From contig WBMV01004761.1 of the NCBI GenBank assembly GCA_013396655.1, forward strand, positions 1,620,088 through 1,684,087: a stretch of 64,000 bases of DNA, written 5' to 3'. The stretch is from Campylorhamphus procurvoides. Its lineage: Eukaryota > Chordata > Aves > Passeriformes > Dendrocolaptidae. Below, piece by piece: positions 63,691-64,000 of this stretch. Numbering within the stretch: position 1 is the first letter of the stretch; every line of letters starts with the position of its first letter. The notes below the pieces were generated by a model, which was given only the letters and a program-made list of their open reading frames with translations, was not told where the DNA came from and made no database searches. Position numbers and translations under genes: made by a program.

Positions 63691-64000
63691 CTCAGCATCA
63701 GCCTCTGCGTTCCTTACGGTACTCCCGACAAGGGAGATCAACGGGCAGGGAGATCCTGACGCTGACCATTAAACATATAATCCATTGCCAAAACCATTGT
63801 CCATAAAAATAAGATTGATCAGCAGTGGCATTCCACTCTCAGGATATTGAAGAGACCTATACCAGGTGTCCGACAGCCAAATTCAACCCAAATTTAACGA
63901 CAGCCTGGCTTTTTAGTAATGCATCAGTTTACCTCTTAGTACTCTCAGATGCTCTGCCCCTCACATGACGCAGAATATTGGGGGACAGGTCGGAGAAGCA
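63691..64000. other. non-coding, right edge
   Basis: Mixed-composition sequence with scattered CpG. I see no exon, repeat or reading frame that I can support. Confidence 0.4.

Noticed and set aside
1..64000. tRNA, rRNA, CRISPR array, prokaryotic operons, intact LTR retrovirus or DNA transposon
   Set aside because: None of the required structures (cloverleaf with A/B boxes, spaced direct repeats, paired LTRs, transposase motifs with terminal inverted repeats) was seen on reading.

Overview
The window is vertebrate nuclear DNA, most likely from a bird. It is AT-rich and repeat-poor. Nearly all the interspersed repeats I recognise are short 5'-truncated CR1 LINE fragments, some with the avian CR1 3'-end signature (agaatcatagaat, gatcatcaagtccaac read antisense). 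There are no prokaryotic features: no operons, no Shine-Dalgarno-led gene clusters, no CRISPR and no tRNA.

Only one protein-coding gene can be supported. CDC42EP3 (CDC42 effector protein 3, Borg2) lies on the minus strand, with its whole 253-residue reading frame in one exon at 51312-52073. Immediately upstream on the minus strand is a convincing 5'UTR exon (52147-52358) with a donor and an acceptor. It carries a two-codon upstream ORF, and a run of 24 T precedes its acceptor. A polyadenylation signal with a GU-rich downstream element at 50258-50263 suggests a 3'UTR of about 1.07 kb.

Layout: 1 to about 50240 is intergenic DNA downstream of CDC42EP3. It holds five CR1 fragments in the first 13 kb, one older L2/MIR-like relic near 45.5 kb and no recognisable exon. 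From 50241 to 52358 is the 3' half of CDC42EP3. From 52359 to the right edge is probably the first 5'UTR intron and/or upstream flank, with two further CR1 fragments (57.4 and 63.5 kb). A CpG-enriched block at 62640-63010 is my best guess for a promoter or alternative first exon, and a duplicated 26-bp unit containing TGATGCAA sits just upstream of it (63293-63344). From general knowledge of the mammalian locus, QPCT would be expected beyond the left edge and RMDN2/CYP1B1 beyond the right edge; neither is seen here.

I looked for an undescribed system and did not find one. The most checkable oddities are the splicing architecture of the CDC42EP3 5'UTR (a 59-nt candidate intron and a T24 tract at a splice acceptor), the minimal uORF, and the CpG-enriched block with the duplicated motif upstream.
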